Shown here: positions 16,249 to 24,839 of the stretch, one piece after another
Numbering within the stretch: the first letter of the stretch is position 1
How the letters are laid out: the number at the start of each line of letters is the position of its first letter
DNA from: an uncultured Christensenellaceae bacterium
Lineage (GTDB): Bacteria; Bacillota; Clostridia; Christensenellales; Pumilibacteraceae
Reading direction: 5' to 3'
Assembly (NCBI GenBank): GCA_910587455.1
Contig: CAJULK010000005.1
Coordinates: forward strand, 1-53,859
DNA: 53,859 nt
Translations under genes and position numbers: made by a program
The notes under the pieces: model-generated
The model's input: the letters and a program-made list of their open reading frames with translations, nothing else
What the model was told of the DNA's origin: nothing
Database searches by the model: none

Positions 16249-17280
16249 TTATATTTGACCGACCCACCTGTCGAGGCGGCGGCGACCGGAACTGTCGTTC
16301 GCGTTCATGTACGTAATGAAATCGAACTTATCCCATTTGGAACCTTTTAGGTTGTACACTTTAACGCTCTCGATATAGATATTGGGTGTAGGCGGTTTCC
16401 ATACATAGCCCGTGGTTATCGTTTTGTTTACTTCCGCCGTCGCGGATATGGCAATGATGTTTTCTATGGTTTTTTCGTCGAGCGCACGCCCTACCATCGT
16501 AGGTGTAAGCGTGTTGGTATACTCCTTGCCGCCGCTGTCGCGCCGCGTTATCTGATTGCTCGCCTGCTCGGTATACGAAAATTGGAACTCCGTACTCGTA
16601 TCCGAATATAAATACGCAAGCACGCCGACGCGCTCCAACAGCGCCGTATTGGTGCCGTCCGAATCGGAACGAAGCCTGTAACCGAATTTATCCTTCCAGC
16701 CGTCGAAACGGTTGTTGGGAAGCGCCGTAAAACTTTCGCAGAACGCCTGATTGTTCATGCGGTGCCGAGTGCGGTCGTACGAACTCGACGACGTAGTGCT
16801 CGTGGACGGCTGAGATTCATAGCCGCCGAACCTGAGCCATCCGTTTTGCGCGTCGAAAAATACCGTATTGTCAAAATATCCGTTTTCGGCGAGGAAAATG
16901 AAGTTAGTTGCGGCTATATCGTATTTATTCTCTTCTATGACGTATTCGAGCGTCATGCCGTTGGACAGCCTGAACCGCGCGATCACATCGCTGTAACCGC
17001 GGTACGGATTGGTAACGAGCATGATAACGGGCACGAGTATTGCGGAAAGTATCAGAACTATCGCCACCGCTATAACGATGCCGATAAGCGCTGCCGACCT
17101 GCGCGAGCGTTTTTGCCCGTCGAGCATTTCCGCTTCCATGGCCGCAAGCGCCGACCCGTCGGACGATACGCCGACTTTCTTTCCGTCGGACGGCTGTTTC
17201 GACTTTCCGCCGCGTCCGACGCCGTTTCTGAGCGCCTTGCGCTCTTTTGCCGTCAATGAGTATGTGCGTTTGTTTTTCAA
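16249..17280 (-). CDS. Membrane-anchored degenerate cyclophilin-like protein
   Basis: A 343-residue protein with a basic cytoplasmic N-terminus (about 60 residues), one membrane helix (about 62-88) and an extracytoplasmic domain. That domain keeps the cyclophilin-type layout: a substrate-strand block (ATNFIFLAENGYFDNTVFFDAQNGWLRFGGY) and a later VGVLAYLYSD segment. The residues expected to hold the catalytic Arg (normally FHRV) read FFDA, so prolyl isomerase activity is doubtful. It may be a non-catalytic chaperone or scaffold. It lies nine bases downstream of the DUF975-type gene, so the two form an operon ended by a strong terminator. The cyclophilin relation is moderately sure. Confidence 0.65.
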   Translation of the reverse strand: MKNKRTYSLTAKERKALRNGVGRGGKSKQPSDGKKVGVSSDGSALAAMEAEMLDGQKRSRRSAALIGIVIAVAIVLILSAILVPVIMLVTNPYRGYSDVIARFRLSNGMTLEYVIEENKYDIAATNFIFLAENGYFDNTVFFDAQNGWLRFGGYESQPSTSTTSSSSYDRTRHRMNNQAFCESFTALPNNRFDGWKDKFGYRLRSDSDGTNTALLERVGVLAYLYSDTSTEFQFSYTEQASNQITRRDSGGKEYTNTLTPTMVGRALDEKTIENIIAISATAEVNKTITTGYVWKPPTPNIYIESVKVYNLKGSKWDKFDFITYMNANDSSGRRRLDRWVGQI

Positions 17281-17289
17281 GGTGTTTAC

Positions 17290-18873
17290 CTACTGCTTTT
17301 TTAATCTGTTTAACCGCTCTTCGCGTTCGCGCTTCATACGCTCGGCTCGGCTCGGTTCTTCTTTAGCCGCTGCCGACGACGGACGCGGGTGCGCCGCATG
17401 TATTGCGTTACGGTCGGGCTCGTGCCTTTGCGGCGGCGGAGTCACGACAGGCTTTTGACGCTCCTGATGTACGACTTTATGTTCGCGAACGACAGGTTCC
17501 GTCGTGTCTATAAACGAAATATCTTTATCCGTATCCGTCGGTCGTTCCGATGCTCGCTTAATTTCGGTTCTGTCCGCAGCCGCCGAACGTTGCAAAGGTT
17601 TGAATTCGGGTTCCGGCTCCGGAACGGTGCTGCCGAACTCACGTATAAACTCGGCAAACCGATCGTCGTTCATAATCGATCGCGGCTCGGCAGACGCAGC
17701 GGCGCTCGGTTCCGCATAAAGTTCCGTTACTTCCGCTCCCGACGCACTTACGGAATCGACCTCGCTCGTTACGAAATCGCCGGACTTAGTTTCTTTTGCA
17801 AGCCCCGAAACATAATCGCGATCGCTCTGCAACGGATCGGTATGCGAATACATTTCGTCGAGTTTTTTATCGAACATGCCGCCCGCCTCGTTCGCTTCGA
17901 ACGTCGTAAGCACGCGCTCCGTCTCAACAAGATTCGTTCCGTCGATCGGAGTTGAAATAACCGTATCGGCAGACTTTTGTCCGCTGTCCGCAACGGGCGG
18001 AGAAACGGGAATTTCCAATACATCGCCGCCGCCGAAATCGCGCATGGCTTCGTTCATTTCGCGAAGATCCGCGGCGCCGAGCGCGTCTATTGGCGCGGCT
18101 ATCGGTTCTTCTGTAACAAACTGAACTGCGGGCTGCTCCGTACTTTCGCTATGCTCGCGTACGGGCTGAACGGTCGTAGGATAAGACACCGCCGAAACAG
18201 GCTGAACGGCTACGACATATTCCGCTTTATCGCCTTGCAGGTTGCGTTTATAGTATACCGCTTTTACGAGGTTAATGTACGGACGAATAAAAATAAACCC
18301 GAAACCGAGCGTTATGAATCCGAGCATCCACCAACCGATAAGCGACATGCAAAGCGAAAAATATCCGCCCGTTTTGCCGCTCATTACTTTATTTGAGGCG
18401 GACAGCGCCGTAGAGGCTTTCATCTTGGGATTGGCTACGAGAAGATAGTTTGCCATCGATGTGCGTATAAGATATATTATACCCGGGACGATAAGGCACA
18501 GCAACAGCAAAAAGCCGAGAAACGTGCGCTTGAGACTTATGAGGAATATCTTTGTCATGCCGCTGCGCGCGAGCGTATCTCCCAGCCTGCGGATATTATA
18601 CGGTTTGCACTTGTACGACGTTACATAAAAATCGACCATCGCGTAATCGACCATATTTATTCCGACGACCGCGATAAACAACAGCATCGTGCCGAAACAG
18701 ATCATTACGACAGCTGCGATCCACGTGATACTGTTAAGACACAAACACGAAATCACGATCAGCGCAATGAGCGTTATCATTAGCGTAAACTCTATCGTAT
18801 AAATAACGACCGCTTGATGTATGTTCAAAGCGAGTTTACGCCGCGCTTCTGCTTTTATGTCTTTTATGCTCAT
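17290..18873 (-). CDS. DUF975-type membrane protein with a long disordered tail
   Basis: A 527-residue protein. The N-terminal 215 residues are a DUF975-like membrane domain with about five helices, opening MSIKDIKAEARRKLALN, a characteristic start of that family. The remaining 300 residues are polar, rich in Ser, Thr, Glu and Pro, and end in a strongly charged helix (RAERMKREREERLNRLKKQ), probably cytoplasmic. Function of the family is unknown. I chose the ATG at 18873; an upstream in-frame start would overlap the promoter. The -10 box ends seven bases before the ATG and there is no ribosome binding site, so the mRNA is probably leaderless. The cyclophilin-like gene follows after nine bases. 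Confidence 0.78.
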   Translation of the reverse strand: MSIKDIKAEARRKLALNIHQAVVIYTIEFTLMITLIALIVISCLCLNSITWIAAVVMICFGTMLLFIAVVGINMVDYAMVDFYVTSYKCKPYNIRRLGDTLARSGMTKIFLISLKRTFLGFLLLLCLIVPGIIYLIRTSMANYLLVANPKMKASTALSASNKVMSGKTGGYFSLCMSLIGWWMLGFITLGFGFIFIRPYINLVKAVYYKRNLQGDKAEYVVAVQPVSAVSYPTTVQPVREHSESTEQPAVQFVTEEPIAAPIDALGAADLREMNEAMRDFGGGDVLEIPVSPPVADSGQKSADTVISTPIDGTNLVETERVLTTFEANEAGGMFDKKLDEMYSHTDPLQSDRDYVSGLAKETKSGDFVTSEVDSVSASGAEVTELYAEPSAAASAEPRSIMNDDRFAEFIREFGSTVPEPEPEFKPLQRSAAADRTEIKRASERPTDTDKDISFIDTTEPVVREHKVVHQERQKPVVTPPPQRHEPDRNAIHAAHPRPSSAAAKEEPSRAERMKREREERLNRLKKQ

Positions 18874-18880
18874 TACGGAT

Positions 18881-18909
18881 ATTTTACAATATTCCCGATT
18901 ATTTGTCAA
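18881..18909 (-). promoter_or_regulatory. Promoter of the DUF975 gene, leaderless arrangement
   Basis: Minus-strand TTGACA, 17-base spacer, TAAAAT. The -10 ends seven bases before the ATG at 18873. Confidence 0.82.
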
Positions 18910-18952
18910 TACATTTATTCATATAACGGCTGCGCTATTTCGCGCCTGAGCG

Positions 18953-19801
18953 TCACCGTTCTTTCACGAACGAAATATCGAACCCGTTCGGAGCGGCAAA
19001 CCTTTTCCCGTTCAAATACTCAAGTCCGTTTTTTAAGCCCGAAAATTCAAGTTCCACCGCCGCAAGCATTTGCGTATCCGGCGCGCCGTCCGGCTTTTCT
19101 GCGCCGCGAATATAATATTTATGCTCGCCCACTATCGGACAGCCTATAAAATTGAGATGAGCGCGTATCTGATGCGTTCTTCCCGTATGCGGCATAACGC
19201 GAATGAGCGCCGCGTCGCCGTAGCGTTGCACAACGGAATACTCGGTTATCATGGTCTTGTAACCGCTCAACGGTCTTTCGGAAACCTTGACGGTATTGAG
19301 CGCGTTGTCCAGCCGCATGTATGCGGTGAACGTTCCGCCGTTCGATCGCGGCGCGGGATAAACCACTGCCTCATAAACCTTTTTGACTCGCCTGTCGCGG
19401 AACGCCTCGGTAAGCTCGGCTTGCGCCTTTTCGTTGCGCGCAAAAACTATCAGTCCCGTCGTATTGGTATCGAGCCTGTGCACGGCAAGCGCCTTCTTTC
19501 CGTACAGCGCCGGCAACGCGTCGTACGGCGTGCGTTTGGGTTTATCGAAAACGACGATGTTTTCGTCCTCGTACACCGTTTTCAATTCGACGGCATTGAC
19601 CGATGCGTCGGGCACGAACACGCTCACGACGTCGCCGACGTCGAGTTGGGCATTGGTTTTTACGCGCAGTCCGTTGACGCGCATTTCGCCGCTTTTTATA
19701 AGTATGTCCGCTTTGGCGTGCGTCAGTCCCGCGACAGCCGTCGAAAGAAATGTCGCCGCACGCACTTTTTTATCCACCGTAAGTTCGATTTTTCTGCCCA
19801 T
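18953..19801 (-). CDS. RluA-family pseudouridine synthase
   Basis: A 282-residue enzyme converting uridine to pseudouridine in rRNA or tRNA. An N-terminal S4-like RNA-binding part (LIKSGEMRVNGLRVK) precedes the catalytic domain with the family motif HRLDTNTTGLIVFA, whose Asp is the catalytic residue. It ends in the usual HTGRTHQIRAHL and GCPIVGEHKY segments. The target site (RluC- or RluD-like) cannot be decided. I start at the ATG at 19801; the region upstream has no ribosome binding site beyond a weak GAGAG. It is 45 bases downstream of feoB and may be read from the nrdR-feoAB transcript. Confidence 0.9.
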   Translation of the reverse strand: MGRKIELTVDKKVRAATFLSTAVAGLTHAKADILIKSGEMRVNGLRVKTNAQLDVGDVVSVFVPDASVNAVELKTVYEDENIVVFDKPKRTPYDALPALYGKKALAVHRLDTNTTGLIVFARNEKAQAELTEAFRDRRVKKVYEAVVYPAPRSNGGTFTAYMRLDNALNTVKVSERPLSGYKTMITEYSVVQRYGDAALIRVMPHTGRTHQIRAHLNFIGCPIVGEHKYYIRGAEKPDGAPDTQMLAAVELEFSGLKNGLEYLNGKRFAAPNGFDISFVKER

Positions 19802-19846
19802 TTGTTTTTCTCTCTTTTTGCGTAATATTAAGCGTAATCGCAATTG

Positions 19847-21883
19847 TTATACGTTCTCCGACGTCTGCACCGAAACGCGATTTTCGCGCAAGCGCTTTCT
19901 CCTCGCCTTGACCGCCGCTACTATTACCGACAGTAACGTTGCGGCAACGGTATTTATCGCGGATATTATATAGAACAGCGTACGGTTTTCGACGTACATG
20001 CGCGCCGAACCATAGTACGCAAGCGACGCGATATATGCGACGAGCGTATGCACGACAGCCGATAATACCGCGCTCTTTATTCCGTTTTCTTTCGCAATCG
20101 CCGCGAGCGTAGCGACGCACGGCACGTACAGTGCGGTGAATATCAAAAACGATACGGCTTCTGTCCGCCCGCCGAAAACCGCGCCCGCTCCGCCCATAGC
20201 CACGATCACGGACACTACCGATTCCTTGGCGGCTATGCCCGATATAAGCGCCGAAACTGCGCGCCAATTCCCGAATCCGAGCGGTTTGAATACGGGCGCT
20301 AAAAATCCTGCAAACGTACCGAGTATGCTTGTTTCCGCATTGCCGGAAAAGCCGTAGCCTATCGAAAAGTTGCCGAGCACCCACATGAAAACGCTGACCG
20401 CAAGCACTACTGAACCGACACGCCCGACAAACGACAGAATATTCTTCAATACCGACTTGAACACGCGCTTACCCGACGGCAAACGGTACGGCGGCATCTC
20501 CATCAACAGCGTTTCCTCTTGTACGCCCTTTTTGAAGAACCGCATTACTTTAAGCACCGCAAGCGAGCATAAAAAACCAAGCACGTAAAGCACGGCAATA
20601 ACGAACCACGGCAAGCCGAAATACGCGGTCATAGCCGTAAAAACGGCGAGCCTCGCATTGCAAGGACAAAACGGCGCTATAAACGCGGTGCGCCGCCGCG
20701 CAGTTGCATCGGATATGCCGCGCGTGGAAAGCACCGCAGTGACCGAACAGCCCAGCCCGAGAATGAGCGAAAACGCCGCTCTGCCGCTCAGCCCGAAACG
20801 CCTGAAAAACCCGTCCGTGACAAACGCTACGCGGCTCATATATCCGCTGTCCTGAAGCAATGCCGTCAAAAGGAAAAGTATAATTATCTGCGGCATAAAC
20901 GCGAGCACCGCACCCGCGCCCGATATCACGCCGTCCGCAATTAGCAGCCGCAAAAACTCGGGAATCGCGGACGCTTCGCGCACGCACCGCGAAAGCATGC
21001 CTATCGGTGCGGTCAGAAGCGCGGACAGCGGCGCGCCCACCGAAAACGTAACGGCAAACACCGCCGCCATCACCGCAAAAAATATCGGGAGCGCGAATTT
21101 ACCGAGAACTACTCCGTCTATCTTGTTCGTCCTGCGATATACGCTTTCGTCACGCTTGACGGCGCCCGATAGCAATCCGTCGATATACCCGTATCTCAGT
21201 CTCGACGGCAGATCGACGTCGCAGCCGCCGCACGCCGAACAACCGCTCGCGCACTTCCGTCCGTCTGCCCCGACAAGCGCCGAAACATACGAGTCGTTCT
21301 CAAGTATTTTAAGCGCGGCGAACCGCGGTTCGAGCGATTTTTTGCGCGCGCTTTCCCAAACGAGTCGGGCGGTTTTCATCACCGACGGATCGTCGAAATA
21401 CGGCAGTACTGGGGATGCCGCTTGCGCTGCGGCGCGTATAATATCCGATTTCGGATTCTTTTGTTTTTCGGAAGCGCCGACGACGGGCACTCCGAGCCGA
21501 CGCGAAATCATTTCGAGATCGAGCGTGCCGCGAGCCTCGTCCATCATATTGACAACGAGCACGGCGCGCTTACCCGCTTCGAGTATCTGCGTAAGCATGT
21601 ATAGGTTTCGGCGCAGATTATTGGCTTCGGCGACGTAAACGACCGCGTCGAAATCTCCGAACAGTATTGCGTCGCGCGTGATTTTTTCCTCGTCGGTGCG
21701 CGCGGAAAGAGAATACGCGCCCGGAAGATCGGATATTACAATATCCTTTTCGCCCGACACTCGCTTCGTAAGCGCATCGACCGTCACGCCGTGCCAATTC
21801 CCGACGGGCGCGCTCGAACGTGTAAGACGGTTGAACAGCGTGGTTTTACCCACATTGGGATTTCCGCACAGAAGCAGCTTCAT
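19847..21883 (-). CDS. feoB: Ferrous iron transporter FeoB
   Basis: A 678-residue Fe(II) transporter. The cytoplasmic N-terminal G domain has GNPNVGKTT, DLPG and NMMD motifs and is followed by the membrane domain with two Gate-type repeats. Between the G domain and the first helix is a cysteine cluster, Cys211-x3-Cys-x2-Cys-x2-Cys221 (CASGCSACGGC), just before the family RYGYID segment. It might bind iron or an Fe-S cluster. The ATG at 21883 overlaps the feoA stop by four bases; a longer N-terminus would precede the canonical MKLLLCGNPN start and is rejected. Operon: nrdR-feoA-feoB. Confidence 0.96.
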   Translation of the reverse strand: MKLLLCGNPNVGKTTLFNRLTRSSAPVGNWHGVTVDALTKRVSGEKDIVISDLPGAYSLSARTDEEKITRDAILFGDFDAVVYVAEANNLRRNLYMLTQILEAGKRAVLVVNMMDEARGTLDLEMISRRLGVPVVGASEKQKNPKSDIIRAAAQAASPVLPYFDDPSVMKTARLVWESARKKSLEPRFAALKILENDSYVSALVGADGRKCASGCSACGGCDVDLPSRLRYGYIDGLLSGAVKRDESVYRRTNKIDGVVLGKFALPIFFAVMAAVFAVTFSVGAPLSALLTAPIGMLSRCVREASAIPEFLRLLIADGVISGAGAVLAFMPQIIILFLLTALLQDSGYMSRVAFVTDGFFRRFGLSGRAAFSLILGLGCSVTAVLSTRGISDATARRRTAFIAPFCPCNARLAVFTAMTAYFGLPWFVIAVLYVLGFLCSLAVLKVMRFFKKGVQEETLLMEMPPYRLPSGKRVFKSVLKNILSFVGRVGSVVLAVSVFMWVLGNFSIGYGFSGNAETSILGTFAGFLAPVFKPLGFGNWRAVSALISGIAAKESVVSVIVAMGGAGAVFGGRTEAVSFLIFTALYVPCVATLAAIAKENGIKSAVLSAVVHTLVAYIASLAYYGSARMYVENRTLFYIISAINTVAATLLSVIVAAVKARRKRLRENRVSVQTSENV

Positions 21884-22095
21884 GACATTTCGACCGTTTC
21901 GATCGTTTTTGCCGCCGCAGCCCCTACTACGGCTGAAAAGTCGTCGAAGGACGCGAGCACCGCCCATGACCGCCGAGCCTTGACCGAACAGGTCGCGCCG
22001 TTAAGCCCGAGATCGGTAAGCCTGCGATGCGTTTCGGGATCGCCGCCTATCGCCGCGACCGTTCCTTTTACGAAAGCTCTGTCGGAAAGAGTCAT
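21880..22095 (-). CDS. feoA: FeoA accessory protein of iron uptake
   Basis: A 71-residue SH3-like protein. The pattern with MTLSDRAFVKGTVAAIGGD, then RLTDLGLNGATCSV, is typical of FeoA, which binds FeoB in the cytoplasm and aids Fe(II) transport. The length is normal. It starts five bases after nrdR and overlaps feoB by four bases, so all three genes are likely read from the nrdR promoter. Confidence 0.88.
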   Translation of the reverse strand: MTLSDRAFVKGTVAAIGGDPETHRRLTDLGLNGATCSVKARRSWAVLASFDDFSAVVGAAAAKTIETVEMS

Positions 22096-22100
22096 AACAC

Positions 22101-22547
22101 CTACTTGAAAGCGTTAATAAATTCGATAAACGACGTAACGTCGCGGAAATCGCGGTATACCGAAGCGAATCTTACATACGCGATCTGATCGAGTTCTTTA
22201 AGCCCTTCCATCACGAGTTCGCCTATCTTCTTCGTGGAAACTTCCTGTTCGAGCGAATTGTAGATCTTCTTCTCGACGGACATCACGAGCGCGTCGATAT
22301 CTCGAATGGCTACGGGTCGCTTTTCGCATGCTTTTATTATACCCGTTTTGAGCTTTATCGGGTCGAACGGCTGACGCGTTCCGTCGTTCTTTACGACAAG
22401 AACGGGCGTAGACTCGATCACTTCGTAGGTTGTGAAACGCTTGCCGCACTGCAAGCACTCGCGGCGGCGACGGATACTGTTGCCGTCGTCGGTTGAGCGC
22501 GAATCCACGACCTTGCTTTCGGCATTACCGCAATAGATACATTTCAT
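22101..22547 (-). CDS. nrdR: Transcriptional repressor NrdR
   Basis: A 148-residue regulator of ribonucleotide reductase genes. It has an N-terminal zinc ribbon (MKCIYCGN and ECLQCGKRFTTYE), then an ATP-cone domain (LVVKNDGTRQPFDPIKLKTGI) that senses ATP and dATP. Length and motifs are complete. It lies downstream of the YlmC-like gene as in many clostridia and has its own promoter. The feoA gene follows after five bases, so iron uptake is probably co-transcribed with it. No class I ribonucleotide reductase gene is in the window. Confidence 0.96.
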   Translation of the reverse strand: MKCIYCGNAESKVVDSRSTDDGNSIRRRRECLQCGKRFTTYEVIESTPVLVVKNDGTRQPFDPIKLKTGIIKACEKRPVAIRDIDALVMSVEKKIYNSLEQEVSTKKIGELVMEGLKELDQIAYVRFASVYRDFRDVTSFIEFINAFK

Positions 22548-22578
22548 AATACGCTTGTCCTTATAGTATTATGAGTAA

Positions 22579-22607
22579 ATTATACCACACTTTTTATTTT
22601 TTGTCTA
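22579..22607 (-). promoter_or_regulatory. Promoter of nrdR-feoA-feoB
   Basis: Minus-strand TAGACA, 17-base spacer, TATAAT. Transcription should start near 22572, with an AAGGA ribosome binding site before the ATG at 22547. Confidence 0.8.
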
Positions 22608-22693
22608 TGATTTCGACAAGCCGTTTTTCAGAGCGTACGTGCGGCATTATGTGATTTTTCGCTACCCGCCGCAAAGATTGCACGCACCCTAAA

Positions 22694-23095
22694 CTACATC
22701 GCGGCGTCCCAACGGTGCGCGCAGTCGAACAGCATACATTTTTCGCACTTGCCGTCGCAGTCTCGCCCGTCTTTGCCGGACTGCTTTTTGGGCGGCGGTT
22801 CGGGCAACCGCTCATGCCTCGGCGGCGCCGCCACGCATGTTGGGGTGTTGGAGCCGAAGCCCTCGATATCCACTATGATGACGTCCTCGCCTATTTTCTG
22901 AACGCATTTCCACGGCACGAAAAGATCTTGAGATTTGGAAAACACTCCGCGCTTTCCGTAAGGCAGAATGATCCCGCTTATCTTGCCGCTTTCGACCGAA
23001 AACACAAGATCTATTATGTGCCCGAGCCGTCTGCCGTCGCAGCCGTTTATTACCTCGCGGCGTTTCAGCTCGCAATACGATAACTCGTTTTCCAT
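22694..23095 (-). CDS. YlmC/YmxH-type PRC-barrel protein with a cysteine-rich tail
   Basis: A 133-residue protein. Residues 1-80 form a PRC-barrel domain (ELKRREVINGCDGRRLGHI and VPWKCVQKIGEDVIIV), as in the YlmC/YmxH sporulation family found next to sigG. Most relatives are 80-90 residues and stop here. This one adds a Pro-rich linker and a tail with Cys113-x3-Cys-x2-Cys-x4-Cys125, likely a metal site. Two start codons are possible, ATG at 23101 and ATG at 23095; I chose the second because it gives the family-like MENELSYCELKRREV. Role unknown; the position suggests sporulation. Confidence 0.82.
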   Translation of the reverse strand: MENELSYCELKRREVINGCDGRRLGHIIDLVFSVESGKISGIILPYGKRGVFSKSQDLFVPWKCVQKIGEDVIIVDIEGFGSNTPTCVAAPPRHERLPEPPPKKQSGKDGRDCDGKCEKCMLFDCAHRWDAAM

Positions 23096-23190
23096 AAACA
23101 TTATATATGCGCAAAAGCGCCGAACGTTACGGGAAATTATGCGTTTTCGACAAATTAACGCAACAACCGACTACGCACCCCCGCATGCGG

Positions 23191-23221
23191 CGAATATGCG
23201 CGGCGCTCTTTCGCCAAACTT
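23191..23221 (+). promoter_or_regulatory. Possible forespore-type promoter of sigG
   Basis: CGAATA and CAAACTT with an 18-base spacer resemble the sigma-G pattern (TGAATA, 17-18 bases, CATACTA). The transcription start would lie about 55 bases before sigG. The match is weak and no consensus sigma-A promoter is visible in this divergent gap. Confidence 0.3.
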
Positions 23222-23284
23222 ATAGATACGGCCGCGGAAATTCGCCGCCCGCCGCAAAACAAAGAAAAACGAAAGAGGTCGGTT

Positions 23285-24055
23285 ATGAAAACACGGGTGG
23301 ATATTTGCGGACTCGATACGTCCACGCTTCCCAAACTGAAACACGAAGAAATGATGGAGCTGATCGTAAAAGCTCAAAGCGGCGACGAAGCCGCGCGCGA
23401 GCTTTTTCTTATGGCAAACCTAAGACTTGTTCTTTCCGTAACGCAGCGGTTCGCTTCCAAAAAACAAAGCGTAGACGATATATTTCAGGTCGGCTGCATA
23501 GGGCTTATAAAAGCGATGGAAAACTTTAACGTTTCGTACAACCTTAGATTTTCCACATACGCCGTGCCCATGATCATAGGCGAAATACGCAGGTTTTTGC
23601 GCGACTGCTCGCCCCTTCGCGTATCGCGTTCGGTGCGCGACACCGCATACCACGCGCTTCAGGCACGACAGAAAATCGAATACGAAACGGGCGACGCCGC
23701 GTCGCTCGAAGATATAGCCGCCGCGCTCGATATCCCCGTTTCGGACGTAGTTTACGCGCTCGACGGCATTTCCGATCCGATATCGCTGTTCGATCCCGTG
23801 TACCACGACGGCGACGACGCCGTGCTCGTAATGGATCAGATCGCCGACAATTCCGACGACAACAGGCTCAGCAAGATAGACGTGGACGACGCCGTCGAAA
23901 AACTTTCCGAGCGCGAGCGCAAAATATTGACGATGCGATTCTACGAGGGCAAAACGCAAATGGAAGTAAGCAAGGAAATAGGCATATCCCAAGCCCAGGT
24001 CAGCCGCCTCGAAAAAACCGCGATAGCTACGATCCACAAAAAGGTAGCAGACTGA
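23285..24055 (+). CDS. sigG: Sporulation sigma factor sigma-G
   Basis: A 256-residue RNA polymerase sigma factor for late forespore transcription. The N-terminus MKTRVDICGLDTSTLPKL is the sigma-G signature and distinguishes it from sigma-F. Region 2 contains LFQVG-like IFQVGCIGLIKAMENF and FSTYAVPMIIGEIRRFLRD; region 4 has MRFYEGKTQMEVSKEIGISQAQVSRLE. An AGAGG ribosome binding site precedes the ATG. It is the only confident plus-strand gene in the window. It lies convergent to sigE, whereas in Bacillus and most clostridia it follows sigE in the same direction, so the gene was inverted in place. Confidence 0.97.
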   Translation: MKTRVDICGLDTSTLPKLKHEEMMELIVKAQSGDEAARELFLMANLRLVLSVTQRFASKKQSVDDIFQVGCIGLIKAMENFNVSYNLRFSTYAVPMIIGEIRRFLRDCSPLRVSRSVRDTAYHALQARQKIEYETGDAASLEDIAAALDIPVSDVVYALDGISDPISLFDPVYHDGDDAVLVMDQIADNSDDNRLSKIDVDDAVEKLSERERKILTMRFYEGKTQMEVSKEIGISQAQVSRLEKTAIATIHKKVAD

Positions 24056-24084
24056 TAAATCGTTCCCCGCGCACTTATACCGAA

Positions 24085-24120
24085 AAAGACTCGCTCCGTG
24101 TTTTGACGGAACGGGTCTTT
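24085..24120. terminator. Shared convergent terminator of sigG and sigE
   Basis: AAAGAC at one end pairs with GTCTTT at the other, with an inner CCGT/ACGG stem. Read on the minus strand it is followed by TTTTT and should stop sigE transcripts well; on the plus strand its T-tract is weaker. Confidence 0.75.
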
Positions 24121-24122
24121 AG

Positions 24123-24839
24123 TTATACGCTCAGCGCTTTGCTTATATCCTTTTTGAGCCGATATATGATCTTTTTTTCAAGCCGCGATATGTACGACTG
24201 CGAAATACCCAAAAGATCGGCGACTTCTTTCTGCGTTTTTTCGTTTGCGCCGCCCAGCCCGAACCGCATTTGCATTATTACGCGCTCACGCTTATTAAGG
24301 CGCTCGAGCGCTTCGTTGAGCAGCCTGTGCTCCGCCTCGTTCTCGAGTTCTTTTCCTACTGTATCGGGCTCGGTACCGAGTATATCAGCCATAACAAGCT
24401 CGTTGCCGTCGATATCCACATTGAGCGGTTCGTCGAGCGAAACTTCGGCGCGCAGCCTGACGACGCGGCGCAAATGCATGAGTATTTCGTTCTCTATACA
24501 GCGCGACGCATAAGTGGCGAGCTTGATATTCTTTTCGGGATCGAACGAATTGACCGCCTTTATAAGTCCCACCGTACCGATCGAGATAAGGTCTTCCACA
24601 TCCACGCCCGTGTTGTCGAACTTGCGCGCAATGTACACGACGAGTCTGAGATTGTGCTCTATGAGCAGCGACTTGATCGCGGGATCGGTCTTGAGTTTGG
24701 CAAGCGCAGCCTGCTCCTCCTGCGGTTCGAGCGGATGCGGAAGCCCCTCGCCCGAAGTAATATACTCGAGGTCGCAATCGGGATCGTCCGCGCGCCCCAT
24801 CGCGCGTATAATTTTATACAACAGATTCTTTAACTTCAT
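24123..24839 (-). CDS. sigE: Sporulation sigma factor sigma-E precursor
   Basis: A 238-residue sigma factor of the mother cell. The first about 27 residues (MKLKNLLYKIIRAMGRAD) form the membrane-associated pro-sequence removed by SpoIIGA. Region 2 holds EDLISIGTVGLIKAVNSFD and the ATYASRCIENEILM block; region 4 has RFGLGGANEKTQKEVADLLGISQSYISRLEKK. The length matches Bacillus sigma-E (239). It overlaps the spoIIGA stop by four bases (ATGA) and is followed by a bidirectional terminator. The spoIVA promoter in this window is a plausible target. Confidence 0.97.
   Translation of the reverse strand: MKLKNLLYKIIRAMGRADDPDCDLEYITSGEGLPHPLEPQEEQAALAKLKTDPAIKSLLIEHNLRLVVYIARKFDNTGVDVEDLISIGTVGLIKAVNSFDPEKNIKLATYASRCIENEILMHLRRVVRLRAEVSLDEPLNVDIDGNELVMADILGTEPDTVGKELENEAEHRLLNEALERLNKRERVIMQMRFGLGGANEKTQKEVADLLGISQSYISRLEKKIIYRLKKDISKALSV

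Noticed and set aside
23096..23130. A leaderless promoter for the YlmC-like gene.
   Set aside because: A TATAAT overlaps the first possible ATG, but spacing to the second ATG is too short and there is no -35.
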